A program made the translations under genes and the position numbers. This document shows, in pieces, positions 17,123-25,336 of a DNA stretch of 64,000 nucleotides. The stretch comes from Ovoidimarina sp038744785 (GTDB lineage Bacteria > Pseudomonadota > Alphaproteobacteria > Rhodobacterales > Rhodobacteraceae): the NCBI GenBank assembly GCA_038744785.1, contig JBCDLX010000025.1:1-64000 (forward strand), read 5' to 3'. Below the pieces are notes generated by a model, which was given only the letters and a program-made list of their open reading frames with translations, ran no database searches and was not told where the DNA came from. Numbering within the stretch: position 1 is the stretch's first letter; every line of letters begins with the position of its first letter.

Positions 17123-17959
17123 TCAATCGCTTGGCCCGATCGGACGTTCGCCGGTTCCGTGTTCGGGTACGCCGAGTGCGTCGGCCAGACGCTGCGTCGC
17201 ACTGCCGGGTTGAAGGGCTTTGGGTTGTGTCTCAGCCGGTGCCCAGCCTGTCAGGAAGACAAATTCAAATGTCGCCCGAATTCGTCCGTCTTGCGTTGCA
17301 AAATGGTTCGCGTAAAGCGCTTCGGCCAGCGCAAAATCGGTGCGGGTCAAGGGGTGCCTGTCCCGTTTGGATAATGCATTCGTTTCACCCATTGCACGTA
17401 GATCGGAAACCAGCGCGCGCAGGTCCGGATAGGTCACAGGAAGGGCTCGCGTGTCAGCGACCGGAAGCGCGAACCCCGCCCGCTGAAGGAGTGCGCCCAG
17501 ATCGCGCACCTCGCCCATGGGCGCGACCCTGGGGGACAGCCCACCGCGTTGGTGGGTTTCTGTCTCGGCCATAACTCGGCGCAGTTCATGCAAGGTTTGA
17601 CCACCAAAAAGGACGGCCAGCAAAAGCCCGTCCGGGCGCAGCGCACGGCGGGCCTGAACAAGCTGTCCCACAGGATCGTCCGCCCAATGCAGCGCAAGGG
17701 CGTGGACCACAAGATCATGGGCACCGGGCTGCAGGTTCAGGGTGTCGGTATCGGACACCACGGTCGCCTGTGGGAGCAATCCCGACCATACCTCTGGAAA
17801 TCCTGTGACGAGGGCTGGTGCGGTAAAGGTTCTGTTAACCTCTGCAAGCCTTTCTTCGATGTCAGACCGTGCCACGCGATGCAGGAACAGCCCCGCGTCC
17901 TGCGCGCGGGCACGATGAGCCAGAAGGGCCGCACGGTCGGTCAGGCGCGGGGTGGTCAT
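17123..17959 (-). CDS. Methyltransferase-fold protein (NDUFAF5/BioC-like) with degenerate SAM motif
   Basis: A 278-residue protein resembling NDUFAF5-like class I methyltransferases, with an N-terminal helical region (RAALLAHRARAQD, ERLAEVNRTF) and later motifs such as HALALHWADDP and LRPDGLLLAV. The usual glycine-rich SAM loop (DLGCGxG type) is missing; the equivalent place reads ALVTGFPEVWSG. NDUFAF5 relatives modify a complex I subunit in mitochondria. Here the activity is uncertain. It is divergent from comF, and the two starts are about 30 bases apart. I preferred the Met at 17959 over an upstream one that would overlap comF. Confidence 0.7.
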   Translation of the reverse strand: MTTPRLTDRAALLAHRARAQDAGLFLHRVARSDIEERLAEVNRTFTAPALVTGFPEVWSGLLPQATVVSDTDTLNLQPGAHDLVVHALALHWADDPVGQLVQARRALRPDGLLLAVLFGGQTLHELRRVMAETETHQRGGLSPRVAPMGEVRDLGALLQRAGFALPVADTRALPVTYPDLRALVSDLRAMGETNALSKRDRHPLTRTDFALAEALYANHFATQDGRIRATFEFVFLTGWAPAETQPKALQPGSATQRLADALGVPEHGTGERPIGPSD

Positions 17960-17989
17960 GGCGCGCAACGTAGGAGCGTGGGGAGTAAA

Positions 17990-18706
17990 TTGCAAAATCC
18001 GCTAAAGATTCTCTATCCAGATCAGTGCGTCGCCTGCGGTGGTTTGGTCGACGGCGCAGGCGCGCTTTGCACGACCTGCTGGGCGGAGACACCATTTATT
18101 GATGGCCTGGTCTGCGATTCCTGTGGCGTTCCTCTTTTGGGTGATGCCGCCGGCGCCCGCCCGCTGTGCGACGATTGCATCGCGGAACCGCGCGCCTGGG
18201 TGCAGGGTCGCGCGGTGATGGCATACCGGGATGCGGGACGGCGGATGGTTCTGGGTCTAAAGCACGCAGATCGGCTTGATCTTGTGCGCCCAATGGCGAG
18301 CTGGATGGCCGCCCGTGGAGGAGTGCTGAACGCCAAAAACGCGCTTGTCGTTCCGGTGCCCATGCACTGGAGCCGCCTTCTGGCACGGCGGTTCAACCAG
18401 TCCGCACTTTTGGCGCGCGAAGTCGCCCGGGAATGGGGCCAGACAGCAGTCCCGGACGCATTGATCCGGACCCGCCGAACCCGCCCGCAAGAGCGTATGA
18501 CGAAAGCCGAACGGCACAACAACCAAGCCGGCGCGATCCGGGTCAATCCGGCAAGGGGGGCTCAGCTTTTCGACCGTAGTGTGGTTCTGGTGGATGACGT
18601 TATGACTTCCGGAGCAACCCTGACCGAAGCGACTCAGGCGCTGAACGAAGCCGGAGCCAGGACCGTTCGGGTGCTTGTTCTGGCGCGAGTTGTAAAGGAC
18701 ACTTGA
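17990..18706 (+). CDS. comF: ComF family phosphoribosyltransferase-like protein
   Basis: A 238-residue ComF protein. The N-terminal double zinc ribbon shows CVACG, CTTCW, CDSCG and CDDC. The PRTase domain ends with the PRPP loop VVLVDDVMTSGATL. The family takes part in DNA uptake in competent bacteria, but in alphaproteobacteria its role is unproven. I chose TTG at 17990, four bases after a GGGGAG ribosome site. The long open frame upstream is antisense to the methyltransferase gene. It is followed closely by grxC. Confidence 0.88.
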   Translation: MQNPLKILYPDQCVACGGLVDGAGALCTTCWAETPFIDGLVCDSCGVPLLGDAAGARPLCDDCIAEPRAWVQGRAVMAYRDAGRRMVLGLKHADRLDLVRPMASWMAARGGVLNAKNALVVPVPMHWSRLLARRFNQSALLAREVAREWGQTAVPDALIRTRRTRPQERMTKAERHNNQAGAIRVNPARGAQLFDRSVVLVDDVMTSGATLTEATQALNEAGARTVRVLVLARVVKDT

Positions 18707-18717
18707 CCGCCTATATG

Positions 18718-18735
18718 TCCTGACGAATATCAGGA
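18718..18735 (+). promoter_or_regulatory. Small hairpin over the grxC ribosome-binding site
   Basis: TCCTGA (18718-18723) and TCAGGA (18730-18735) are perfect complements with a six-base loop. The second arm contains the AGGA of the grxC Shine-Dalgarno AGGAGA, eight bases before the ATG at 18744. The stem is short and could form by chance. Confidence 0.35.
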
Positions 18736-18743
18736 GACGCGCC

Positions 18744-19001
18744 ATGCAAGCTGTTGAGATCTACACGTCACCCCTCTGCGGTTTTTGCCATGCTGCCAAG
18801 CGGCTCTTGTCGAGCAAAGGGATCAACTTCGCGGAGTTTGACGTCGCCCGCGATCCGACCTTGCGCCAGACCATGCTGCAACGGGCAAACGGGCGGCACA
18901 CGGTTCCGCAGATCTTCATTGGAGCGACCCATGTGGGTGGGTGTGACGATCTTTACGCGCTTGACCGGGCGGGCAAGCTAGACGCGTTGCTGGCGGGTTA
19001 A
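18744..19001 (+). CDS. grxC: Glutaredoxin 3
   Basis: An 85-residue glutaredoxin. The redox site is CGFC (residues 12-15), where the classical enzyme has CPYC. The cis-proline loop TVPQIFIG and the glutathione-binding GGCDDL are present. It reduces protein disulfides and mixed glutathione disulfides in the cytoplasm. It lies 37 bases after comF and three bases before the nitrilase-family gene, suggesting one transcript. Confidence 0.93.
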   Translation: MQAVEIYTSPLCGFCHAAKRLLSSKGINFAEFDVARDPTLRQTMLQRANGRHTVPQIFIGATHVGGCDDLYALDRAGKLDALLAG

Positions 19002-19004
19002 GGC

Positions 19005-19835
19005 TTGCGTGCGGGTCTGGTTCAGCTGACTGCAAGCGACGACCCGAGCGAAAACCTGCCCATTACCCAAGACCTTGTGGCCGAGGCCGCGGCGCGCGGC
19101 GCCAGTTTCGTGCTGACGCCCGAGGTGACAAATTGTGTATCCGCAAGCCGAACCCGGCAGACCGAGGTCCTGCAGTACGAAGCCGCCGACCTGACGCTTG
19201 CTGCCCTGCGCGACGCCTCCGCAGAACACAATATCTGGCTTCTGATCGGATCGCTGGCGCTGAAGGGCGAGGATCCCGACAGCCGGCTTGTGAACCGGTC
19301 TTTCCTGATCGCGCCCGATGGTGGCGTCGCCGCCCGCTACGACAAGATGCATATGTTTGACGTGCAGATCTCAGCGACGGAAACATACCGCGAATCGGCC
19401 GGATACAAACCCGGGGATCAGGCTGTGATCGCCAAGGTCGGCGATGTACCCATTGGGCTGACCGTCTGCTACGATCTGCGCTTTGCCTATCTCTACCGTG
19501 CGCTTGCGCAGGCTGGCGCGGCCATCCTGACCGTTCCGTCCGCCTTTTCGCCCGATACCGGGGCGGCACATTGGGAGACGCTGTTGCGCGCGCGGGCCAT
19601 CGAAACGGGGTCGTATGTGCTGGCGCCCGCGCAATGCGGCACGCACAAGGCCGCACGCGGCAGGGTCCGCAGTACGCACGGACACAGCCTGGCCGTTTCT
19701 CCCTGGGGCGACGTTCTGGCCGATGGTGGGACGGACCCCGGTGTGACCGTGGTTGATCTTGATCCCGACCTTGTGGATAGATCCCGCAAACGCGTGCCGT
19801 CGCTTCGGCATGACCGTGCATTCCGGGGACCTTGA
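19005..19835 (+). CDS. Carbon-nitrogen hydrolase (Nit/omega-amidase type)
   Basis: A 276-residue nitrilase-superfamily amidase. The Glu-Lys-Cys triad is visible: E in LTPEVTN, K in YDKMHMFD and C in LTVCYDLRF. The closest subgroup by motif is Nit1/Nit2, which hydrolyses deaminated glutathione or alpha-ketoglutaramate. Neighbouring grxC would fit a glutathione link. It starts at TTG, four bases after the grxC stop, and the ribosome site overlaps that stop. Its own stop overlaps the ATG of the marR gene. Confidence 0.9.
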   Translation: MRAGLVQLTASDDPSENLPITQDLVAEAAARGASFVLTPEVTNCVSASRTRQTEVLQYEAADLTLAALRDASAEHNIWLLIGSLALKGEDPDSRLVNRSFLIAPDGGVAARYDKMHMFDVQISATETYRESAGYKPGDQAVIAKVGDVPIGLTVCYDLRFAYLYRALAQAGAAILTVPSAFSPDTGAAHWETLLRARAIETGSYVLAPAQCGTHKAARGRVRSTHGHSLAVSPWGDVLADGGTDPGVTVVDLDPDLVDRSRKRVPSLRHDRAFRGP

Positions 19836-20275
19836 TGCAAGACACGCAGGAGTCACTGGCCGTCGCTTTGTTCAGCGAGCTGTTCATGGCCGATCAGCTA
19901 GCCCGTAGTCGCCTGTCCAAGGCCCTGCCGCGCGGGATGGAGCTTTCGCATTTCTCGGTCCTGAACCTTCTGGCGCGTTCTGGTGGAGAGCGGACGCCAG
20001 CACAGCTGGCTGAGACGTTTCATGTCACCCGGGGGGCGATGACGAACACGCTGTCCAAGCTTGAATGGGCCGGACACGTGCACATCCGGCCCGACTGGGA
20101 CGACGCGCGGCGCAAATTTGTATCGATCAGCCCGGCGGGCCGTGCAGCGCGCGAGGCTGCGATAGCCGGTATCGCGCCTGTCGTCGGCGATGTGGTTGAG
20201 CAAATTGGACCCGACAAGGTCCGCGCGGCGCTTCGGGTCCTGCGCGAGGTTCGCACGCGTTTCGACGAAAGCTAA
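19835..20275 (+). CDS. MarR-family transcriptional regulator
   Basis: A 146-residue winged-helix protein of the MarR family. The DNA-binding region is in the middle: TPAQLAETFHVTRGAM for the helix-turn-helix, then a wing with DWDDARRKFVSIS. The ATG shares a base with the upstream stop (TGATG); a TTG one codon before is also possible. These dimeric repressors usually respond to small aromatic or oxidising ligands. Targets are unknown, but being the last gene of the comF-grxC-nitrilase run hints at local control. Confidence 0.88.
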   Translation: MQDTQESLAVALFSELFMADQLARSRLSKALPRGMELSHFSVLNLLARSGGERTPAQLAETFHVTRGAMTNTLSKLEWAGHVHIRPDWDDARRKFVSISPAGRAAREAAIAGIAPVVGDVVEQIGPDKVRAALRVLREVRTRFDES

Positions 20276-20282
20276 GCGCGTG

Positions 20283-21035
20283 TCATGCCTGCTGCCCTTG
20301 GGTAGCCACGGCCGCGTAGTTCACAGAAAGATCTCGATCCGAAAGCTGCCAGGCGTCGCGCAGGGGATCATAAACCATTCCCCTTCTGTCCACGGTCTTC
20401 ATCCCGGTGGCATCGATCATATCCTTTAGTTCATCAGGCGTCAGAAATCGGCTCCAGTCATGTGTCCCGCGGGGCAGCCAGCCCAGTACGTATTCGGCGC
20501 CCACAATCGCAGCGGCAAAGCTCTTGGCGGTGCGGTTCAAGGTCGAGACGACCAACAGGCCGCCCGGGCGAACAAGGCGCGCGCAAGCATCCAGAAAGGC
20601 CGCTGGATCGGCGACATGTTCAACGATTTCCATAGCAAGAACCGCATCGAAGGTTTCGCCTGCATTCGCCAACGCTTCGGCCGTCGTCACCCGATAGTCG
20701 ATGCTCTGGGCCATTTGATCGGCGTGGACCTTGGCCATGGCGACGTTTTCGGCGCCGGCGTCAGCACCAGTAACGTCCGCTCCGAGGCGGGCAAGGGGTT
20801 CGGATAGAAGCCCACCACCGCAGCCAATATCGGCGACTTTCAGGTCCTCGAAAGGGCGGTCGCGGCCAATCTCGCGCCCGAACTCTGCGGCGATCTGCGC
20901 TATGATATAGTCCAAGCGGATGGGATTCATGCGGTGAAGCGGGGCAAATTTGCCGCGTGGGTCCCACCATTCGGCCGCCATCGCTTCGAATTTCGCGATT
21001 TCGGCGGAATCCACAGTTGTTTCGGTAGAGGGCAT
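20283..21035 (-). CDS. ubiG: Ubiquinone biosynthesis O-methyltransferase
   Basis: A 250-residue class I methyltransferase that performs the two O-methylations of ubiquinone synthesis at the membrane surface. The SAM motif I is complete in VADIGCGGGLLSEPLA, and post-motif blocks such as VLAMEIVEHVADP and GGLLVVSTLNRT match UbiG. The start region FEAMAAEWWDPRGKF is also typical. It converges on the marR gene with a seven-base gap and is divergent from pip. Confidence 0.95.
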   Translation of the reverse strand: MPSTETTVDSAEIAKFEAMAAEWWDPRGKFAPLHRMNPIRLDYIIAQIAAEFGREIGRDRPFEDLKVADIGCGGGLLSEPLARLGADVTGADAGAENVAMAKVHADQMAQSIDYRVTTAEALANAGETFDAVLAMEIVEHVADPAAFLDACARLVRPGGLLVVSTLNRTAKSFAAAIVGAEYVLGWLPRGTHDWSRFLTPDELKDMIDATGMKTVDRRGMVYDPLRDAWQLSDRDLSVNYAAVATQGQQA

Positions 21036-21105
21036 CTATACGCTCGCAGTTCGTTAATCTAAGGCGGATGTCGCACGGGCGAACTTCCGGGCTATATAAC
21101 GCAAG

Positions 21106-22110
21106 ATGGACAAAGTGGCAGCAGCCAAGGGTGCGACCCAATATCTTTACCCGCCGACCGACCCGTTCGATCAGCGGATGCTTGATGTGGGCGATGGCCA
21201 CAGGATCTACGTCGAGCAATGCGGGCGGCCCGATGGCGTGCCGGTCGTGGTGTTGCATGGCGGTCCCGGCGGCGGGTGCAGCCCGGCAATGCGGCGGTAC
21301 TTCGATCCGACCCACTACCGCATCATTCTGTTCGATCAGCGCGGCTGTGGTCGCTCGCGCCCGCATGCGAGCGTTGAAGCGAACACCACCTGGCATCTCG
21401 TTTCGGATATCGAGCGCATTCGCGAAACTTTGGGGATTGCGTCCTGGCTTGTGTTTGGCGGCAGTTGGGGCGCGACGCTTGGGCTTATCTATAGCCAGAC
21501 GCATGCAGCCCGGGTTCGGCATCTGATCCTTCGGGGCGTGTTCCTGATGACGAAAGCCGAGCTTGATTGGTTCTATGGCGGTGGCGCTGGGCAGTTCTGG
21601 CCGGATGTCTGGTCGCGTTTCGTCGATCCTATTCCTGCGGATGAGCGTGAAGATCTGATCGCGGCATATCATCGGCGACTGTTCTCGGGCGACCTGATGC
21701 AGGAAACCCGCTTTGCCCGGATTTGGGCGAGTTGGGAAAATACACTGGCGTCGATCTCGAATGATGGGCCTTCGGGCGAAAGCCCGGCGGAATATGCGCG
21801 CGCCTTCGCCCGGCTTGAGAACCACTACTTCACGAATGCCGGATTTCTGGAATCGGATGGCCACATCCTTCGCAACATTGGTGCGCTTGCCGGGGTGCCG
21901 GGTACGATTGTGCAGGGCCGCTACGACATGATTTGCCCTCCGATTTCTGCCCACCGGCTTGCGGACGCGTGGGACGGGGCCCGGCTTGCGATCATTCCGC
22001 GAGCGGGTCACGCCTTGTCCGAACCTGGCATCAGCGCGCAACTTGTGCGCACGACCAACGCGCTTCGGCGTGAATTCAAGCCGGACGAGCAGGCGGAGTG
22101 GCAGGAATGA
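21106..22110 (+). CDS. pip: Prolyl aminopeptidase (proline iminopeptidase)
   Basis: A 334-residue alpha/beta-hydrolase. The oxyanion motif HGGPGGG, the nucleophile elbow GGSWGATL (Ser), an Asp in QGRYDMICPP and the His in RAGHALSEP form the catalytic set of the S33 family. It removes N-terminal proline from peptides in the cytoplasm. Its stop overlaps the ATG of a substrate-binding protein gene, so the two may act on peptides together. Confidence 0.93.
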   Translation: MDKVAAAKGATQYLYPPTDPFDQRMLDVGDGHRIYVEQCGRPDGVPVVVLHGGPGGGCSPAMRRYFDPTHYRIILFDQRGCGRSRPHASVEANTTWHLVSDIERIRETLGIASWLVFGGSWGATLGLIYSQTHAARVRHLILRGVFLMTKAELDWFYGGGAGQFWPDVWSRFVDPIPADEREDLIAAYHRRLFSGDLMQETRFARIWASWENTLASISNDGPSGESPAEYARAFARLENHYFTNAGFLESDGHILRNIGALAGVPGTIVQGRYDMICPPISAHRLADAWDGARLAIIPRAGHALSEPGISAQLVRTTNALRREFKPDEQAEWQE

Positions 22111-22967
22111 GCGGGCCGGATCGCCGTTTCAGCCGGATCAGTCGGCGAAGCCTGATCGGGTCGGGCGCCGTTGCCTCGGCGCTTGCCGTCGCGGGGCTGC
22201 CGTCGGGAGCAGCCGAACGGCGGGGCGGAACGCTGCGGATCGCGGCTCCTTTGGATCTGTTCGACCGCCTGGTGGCTCCGGGCGCGGTGTTCGATACTTT
22301 GGCCGAACTTGATGAGGGTGGCGCCCTGCGCGGGGTCCTTGCAGAGGCTTGGGAAACCCAAGATGCGGGCCGCGACTGGACGATTCGGCTTCGTCAGGAT
22401 GCGGTCTTTCACGACGGCAGACCGGTTACGGCCGCGGATGTCGTCGCCTCTCTGATGCCGCACATGAGGGAGAGCGGACCGTTGCGGCACGTGCGGCGGC
22501 TCCGGGCCAGCGACTGGAACGTTCAGATTGGCTTAAATTCGCCCGACACGCAGTTGCCACTGCGGCTTACCGATCCGGCCCTAGTGATTCGGCCAGAAGC
22601 CCCCCCGCGTGAGACGGTTGGTAGCGGGTTCTACCGGGTTCTTGACACCGAACCCGGGCGGGTAAAGCTGGTCCGTGTGGACAACCACGGTCGCAAGGCA
22701 AGGGGCGGCTATTTTGATCGGGTCGAGCTGTTGGCGATGGACGATCCCGCCGACCGCCTTGCGGCGCTCGAGGCCGGCAGAGTTGATCTTGCTTTCGATT
22801 TACCTGCCCATGCTGCGCGCGCCCTGTTGCGTCACCGGCGGCTGGTGACAGGCGATGTGCCTGTCTCGGTCCGCGAAACCACGGTACGTGTCGGTTATGC
22901 CACGCGGCTTCGCGGGCTCGAAGGGCGCGATCCGCTACGGATTGCCGAACGAGGCTACTTTGCCTGA
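22107..22967 (+). CDS. Short Tat-exported substrate-binding protein (SBP family 5-like)
   Basis: A 286-residue protein with a twin-arginine signal (SRRSLIGSGAVAS). The mature part matches the N-terminal lobe of oligopeptide-binding proteins: WTIRLRQDAVFHDGRPVTAADVVASL, shown here only as the segments LRQDAVFHDG and TAADVVASL, then GSGFYRVLD and ALEAGRVDLAFD. Full members are about 500 residues, so the C-terminal lobe is absent. The ATG overlaps the pip stop (ATGA). No permease or ATPase genes are adjacent. It may be a truncated relic or a short family form; the reading frame itself is clean. Confidence 0.7.
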   Translation: MSGPDRRFSRISRRSLIGSGAVASALAVAGLPSGAAERRGGTLRIAAPLDLFDRLVAPGAVFDTLAELDEGGALRGVLAEAWETQDAGRDWTIRLRQDAVFHDGRPVTAADVVASLMPHMRESGPLRHVRRLRASDWNVQIGLNSPDTQLPLRLTDPALVIRPEAPPRETVGSGFYRVLDTEPGRVKLVRVDNHGRKARGGYFDRVELLAMDDPADRLAALEAGRVDLAFDLPAHAARALLRHRRLVTGDVPVSVRETTVRVGYATRLRGLEGRDPLRIAERGYFA

Positions 22968-22971
22968 CCTC

Positions 22972-23000
22972 TTGCAGTCCGGGTCAGCCGACCGTATATC
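22972..23000 (+). promoter_or_regulatory. Candidate vegetative promoter of the rimP-nusA-infB operon
   Basis: TTGCAG (22972-22977), a 17-base spacer and TATATC (22995-23000) resemble a housekeeping promoter, with a start expected near 23007. The -35 box is a weak match. If real, the leader of about 85 nt includes the terminator-like hairpin at 23056-23078. Confidence 0.4.
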
Positions 23001-23055
23001 CAGTTGAACAGCGGCGCCTCGGCTTCCATCCCCAAGGCTCCACCGGGAAAGATCA

Positions 23056-23078
23056 ACGGGCCGCGCGCCCGTTTTTTT
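23056..23078 (+). terminator. Intrinsic terminator (possible attenuator) just before rimP
   Basis: A six-base-pair G+C-rich stem (ACGGGC 23056-23061 with GCCCGT 23067-23072) and a five-base loop run straight into seven T residues (23072-23078). It lies 12 bases before the rimP ATG and about 90 bases after the stop of the upstream gene. It could end the pip/SBP transcript or act as a leader attenuator. Confidence 0.75.
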
Positions 23079-23090
23079 GTGCTTAGGATC

Positions 23091-23678
23091 ATGTCAGACC
23101 TCGTTGCCAAAGCCAGCCTCGATCGGCGCCTTGCCGAGATTATTGTCCCTGTCATTGAAGACATGGGGTTCGAGCTTGTGCGCGTCCGCTATATGGGCGG
23201 CAAGACAGCGACGGTACAGATCATGGCAGAACGGCCCGATGGTGGCATCGAAGTGGACGATTGCGCGGAAATCTCGACCGCCGTGTCGGCGAGCTTGGAT
23301 GTCGAGGACCCTATCGAAGACGCCTACACGCTTGAGGTTTCAAGCCCCGGGATCGACCGGCCGCTGACCCGCTTGAAAGATTTTGACACCTGGGACGGGT
23401 ACGAGGCAAAGCTGGAAACCGCCGACCTGATCGACGGACGCCGCCGGTTTAAGGGGACATTGCAGGGCACTGAGGGCGACGAAGTGCTGATCGAGATCGA
23501 TGTGGACGGACAACCCGCCACGATCGGTCTGAAATTCGACTGGCTTTCGGATGCCAAGCTTGTCCTGACCGACGAGCTGATCCGAGACGTATTGCGCGCC
23601 CGCAAAGATGCGGGGCAGGTAGACGAAACGCAGTTCGATGAGGTTCGGACCGTCATCGACGGGGACGAGGAGACGTAG
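23091..23678 (+). CDS. rimP: Ribosome maturation factor RimP
   Basis: A 195-residue RimP needed for 30S subunit assembly. Typical blocks are VIEDMGFELVRVRY near the N-terminus and YTLEVSSPGIDRPL, which ends the first domain. The start ATG 23091 follows AGGA by two bases. An upstream in-frame start at 23004 would include the terminator hairpin in the coding region and is rejected. It is the first gene of the conserved rimP-nusA-ylxR-infB operon. Confidence 0.95.
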   Translation: MSDLVAKASLDRRLAEIIVPVIEDMGFELVRVRYMGGKTATVQIMAERPDGGIEVDDCAEISTAVSASLDVEDPIEDAYTLEVSSPGIDRPLTRLKDFDTWDGYEAKLETADLIDGRRRFKGTLQGTEGDEVLIEIDVDGQPATIGLKFDWLSDAKLVLTDELIRDVLRARKDAGQVDETQFDEVRTVIDGDEET

Positions 23679-23679
23679 A

Positions 23680-25314
23680 TTGGCCATCACTTCAGCAAAC
23701 CAGTTGGAACTGTTGCAGACGGCAGAAGCCGTTGCGCGGGAAAAGATGATCGACCCGGCACTGGTCGTCGAGGCGATGGAAGAATCGCTCGCGCGGGCCG
23801 CCAAGAGCCGCTATGGCGCCGAGATGGACATTCGCGTCTCGATCGATCGCAAGACCGGGAAGGCGACATTCACGCGGGTGCGCACTGTGATTGATCCCGA
23901 CGAGGAAGAGCTGGAAAACTATCAGGCGCAGATGACGCCTGAGCAGGCGAAGCAATATCTTGACGACCCCAAGCCCGGTGATCAGTTCATCGAAGAAGTG
24001 CCGCCAGTCGATATGGGCCGGATCGCCGCGCAATCGGCCAAGCAGGTCATCCTGCAAAAGGTCCGCGAGGCGGAGCGGGACCGTCAGTTCGAAGAGTTCA
24101 AGGACCGCGCGGGCACGATCATCAACGGTCAGGTCAAGCGCGAGGAATACGGCAACGTTATTGTCGATGTCGGCACCGGCGAAGCCGTTCTGCGGCGCAA
24201 CGAAAAGATAGGACGCGAAGCTTATCGTCCTGGCGACCGCATTCGCTGCTATATCAAGGACGTCAGACGCGAGGCGCGGGGACCGCAGATCTTTCTCAGC
24301 CGGACGGCACCGGAATTCATGGCCGAACTCTTCAAGATGGAAGTGCCCGAGATCTATGATGGCATCATTGAAATCAAGGCCGTGGCGCGTGATCCAGGCA
24401 GCCGGGCCAAGATTGCCGTGATCAGCTACGACAATTCGATCGATCCGGTTGGTGCCTGTGTCGGTATGCGGGGATCGCGTGTGCAGGCGGTGGTGAACGA
24501 ACTGCAAGGCGAAAAAATCGACATCATCCCATGGAACGAAGATCAGCCGACGTTCCTGGTGAACGCGCTTCAGCCCGCCGAGGTGACCAAAGTGGTGCTC
24601 GACGAAGAAGCCGAGCGGATCGAGGTCGTGGTTCCCGAAGAGCAGCTTTCCCTGGCCATTGGCCGTCGCGGTCAGAATGTGCGGCTTGCGAGCCAGCTAA
24701 CGGGGCTCGACATCGATATCATGACCGAGGAAGAAGAATCGGCGCGCCGTCAGGCAGAGTTCGAGGAACGGACGAAGCTGTTCGTCGACACGCTCGATCT
24801 GGACGAGTTTTTTGCGCAACTTCTGGTGTCTGAAGGTTTCACAAACCTCGAAGAAGTTGCCTATGTCGAAGTTGACGAACTTTTGGTTATTGACGGTGTC
24901 GATGAAGATACGGCGGCAGAGCTTCAGGCTCGCGCCCGTGACTATATCGACGCGCAGAATGCCAAGGCCTTGGAAAATGCGAGGTCCATGGGCGTGGAGG
25001 ACAGCCTTATTGAATTCGAAGGGCTGACACCCCAGATGGTGGAAGCGCTGGCGAAAGACGACGTCAAGACGCTAGAGGATTTCGCGACTTGCGCCGACTG
25101 GGAGCTTGCCGGCGGCTGGACCGTCGTCGACGGGGAACGCCAGAAAGACGATGGTGTGCTAGAGCCGTTTGATGTCAGCCTAGAGGAAGCGCAGGACATG
25201 GTGATGACCGCGCGTATTCAACTTGGTTGGGTCGATCCCAACGATCTGATCGCAGAAGAAGAAGGCGAAGAGGGCGTCGAAGACGATCAAGTACCAGTGG
25301 AGGCGGGCGCCTGA
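23680..25314 (+). CDS. nusA: Transcription termination/antitermination factor NusA
   Basis: A 544-residue NusA. In order: the N-terminal RNA polymerase-binding domain (to about 130), an S1 domain (about 137-200, with GTIINGQVKREEYGNVIVDV, quoted here as far as the limit allows), two KH domains (VGACVGMRGSR and LAIGRRGQNVRLAS) and C-terminal acidic repeats. I chose TTG at 23680, which follows GAGGAG by seven bases and lies one base after the rimP stop. The 3' end carries a perfect inverted repeat over the stop codon. Confidence 0.95.
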   Translation: MAITSANQLELLQTAEAVAREKMIDPALVVEAMEESLARAAKSRYGAEMDIRVSIDRKTGKATFTRVRTVIDPDEEELENYQAQMTPEQAKQYLDDPKPGDQFIEEVPPVDMGRIAAQSAKQVILQKVREAERDRQFEEFKDRAGTIINGQVKREEYGNVIVDVGTGEAVLRRNEKIGREAYRPGDRIRCYIKDVRREARGPQIFLSRTAPEFMAELFKMEVPEIYDGIIEIKAVARDPGSRAKIAVISYDNSIDPVGACVGMRGSRVQAVVNELQGEKIDIIPWNEDQPTFLVNALQPAEVTKVVLDEEAERIEVVVPEEQLSLAIGRRGQNVRLASQLTGLDIDIMTEEEESARRQAEFEERTKLFVDTLDLDEFFAQLLVSEGFTNLEEVAYVEVDELLVIDGVDEDTAAELQARARDYIDAQNAKALENARSMGVEDSLIEFEGLTPQMVEALAKDDVKTLEDFATCADWELAGGWTVVDGERQKDDGVLEPFDVSLEEAQDMVMTARIQLGWVDPNDLIAEEEGEEGVEDDQVPVEAGA

Positions 25315-25326
25315 TCTCAGGCGCCC
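25305..25326 (+). repeat. Perfect 10-bp inverted repeat over the nusA stop codon
   Basis: GGGCGCCTGA (25305-25314) and TCAGGCGCCC (25317-25326) are exact reverse complements with two bases between. As RNA this can fold into a nine-pair G+C-rich stem with a four-base loop containing the TGA stop. No T-tract follows, so it is not a standard terminator. Confidence 0.7.
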
Positions 25327-25336
25327 GGATGCGCCC

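Noticed and set aside
17549..17989. N-terminal extension of ComF by about 147 residues
   Set aside because: It is entirely antisense to the divergent methyltransferase gene, and a ribosome site precedes TTG 17990.
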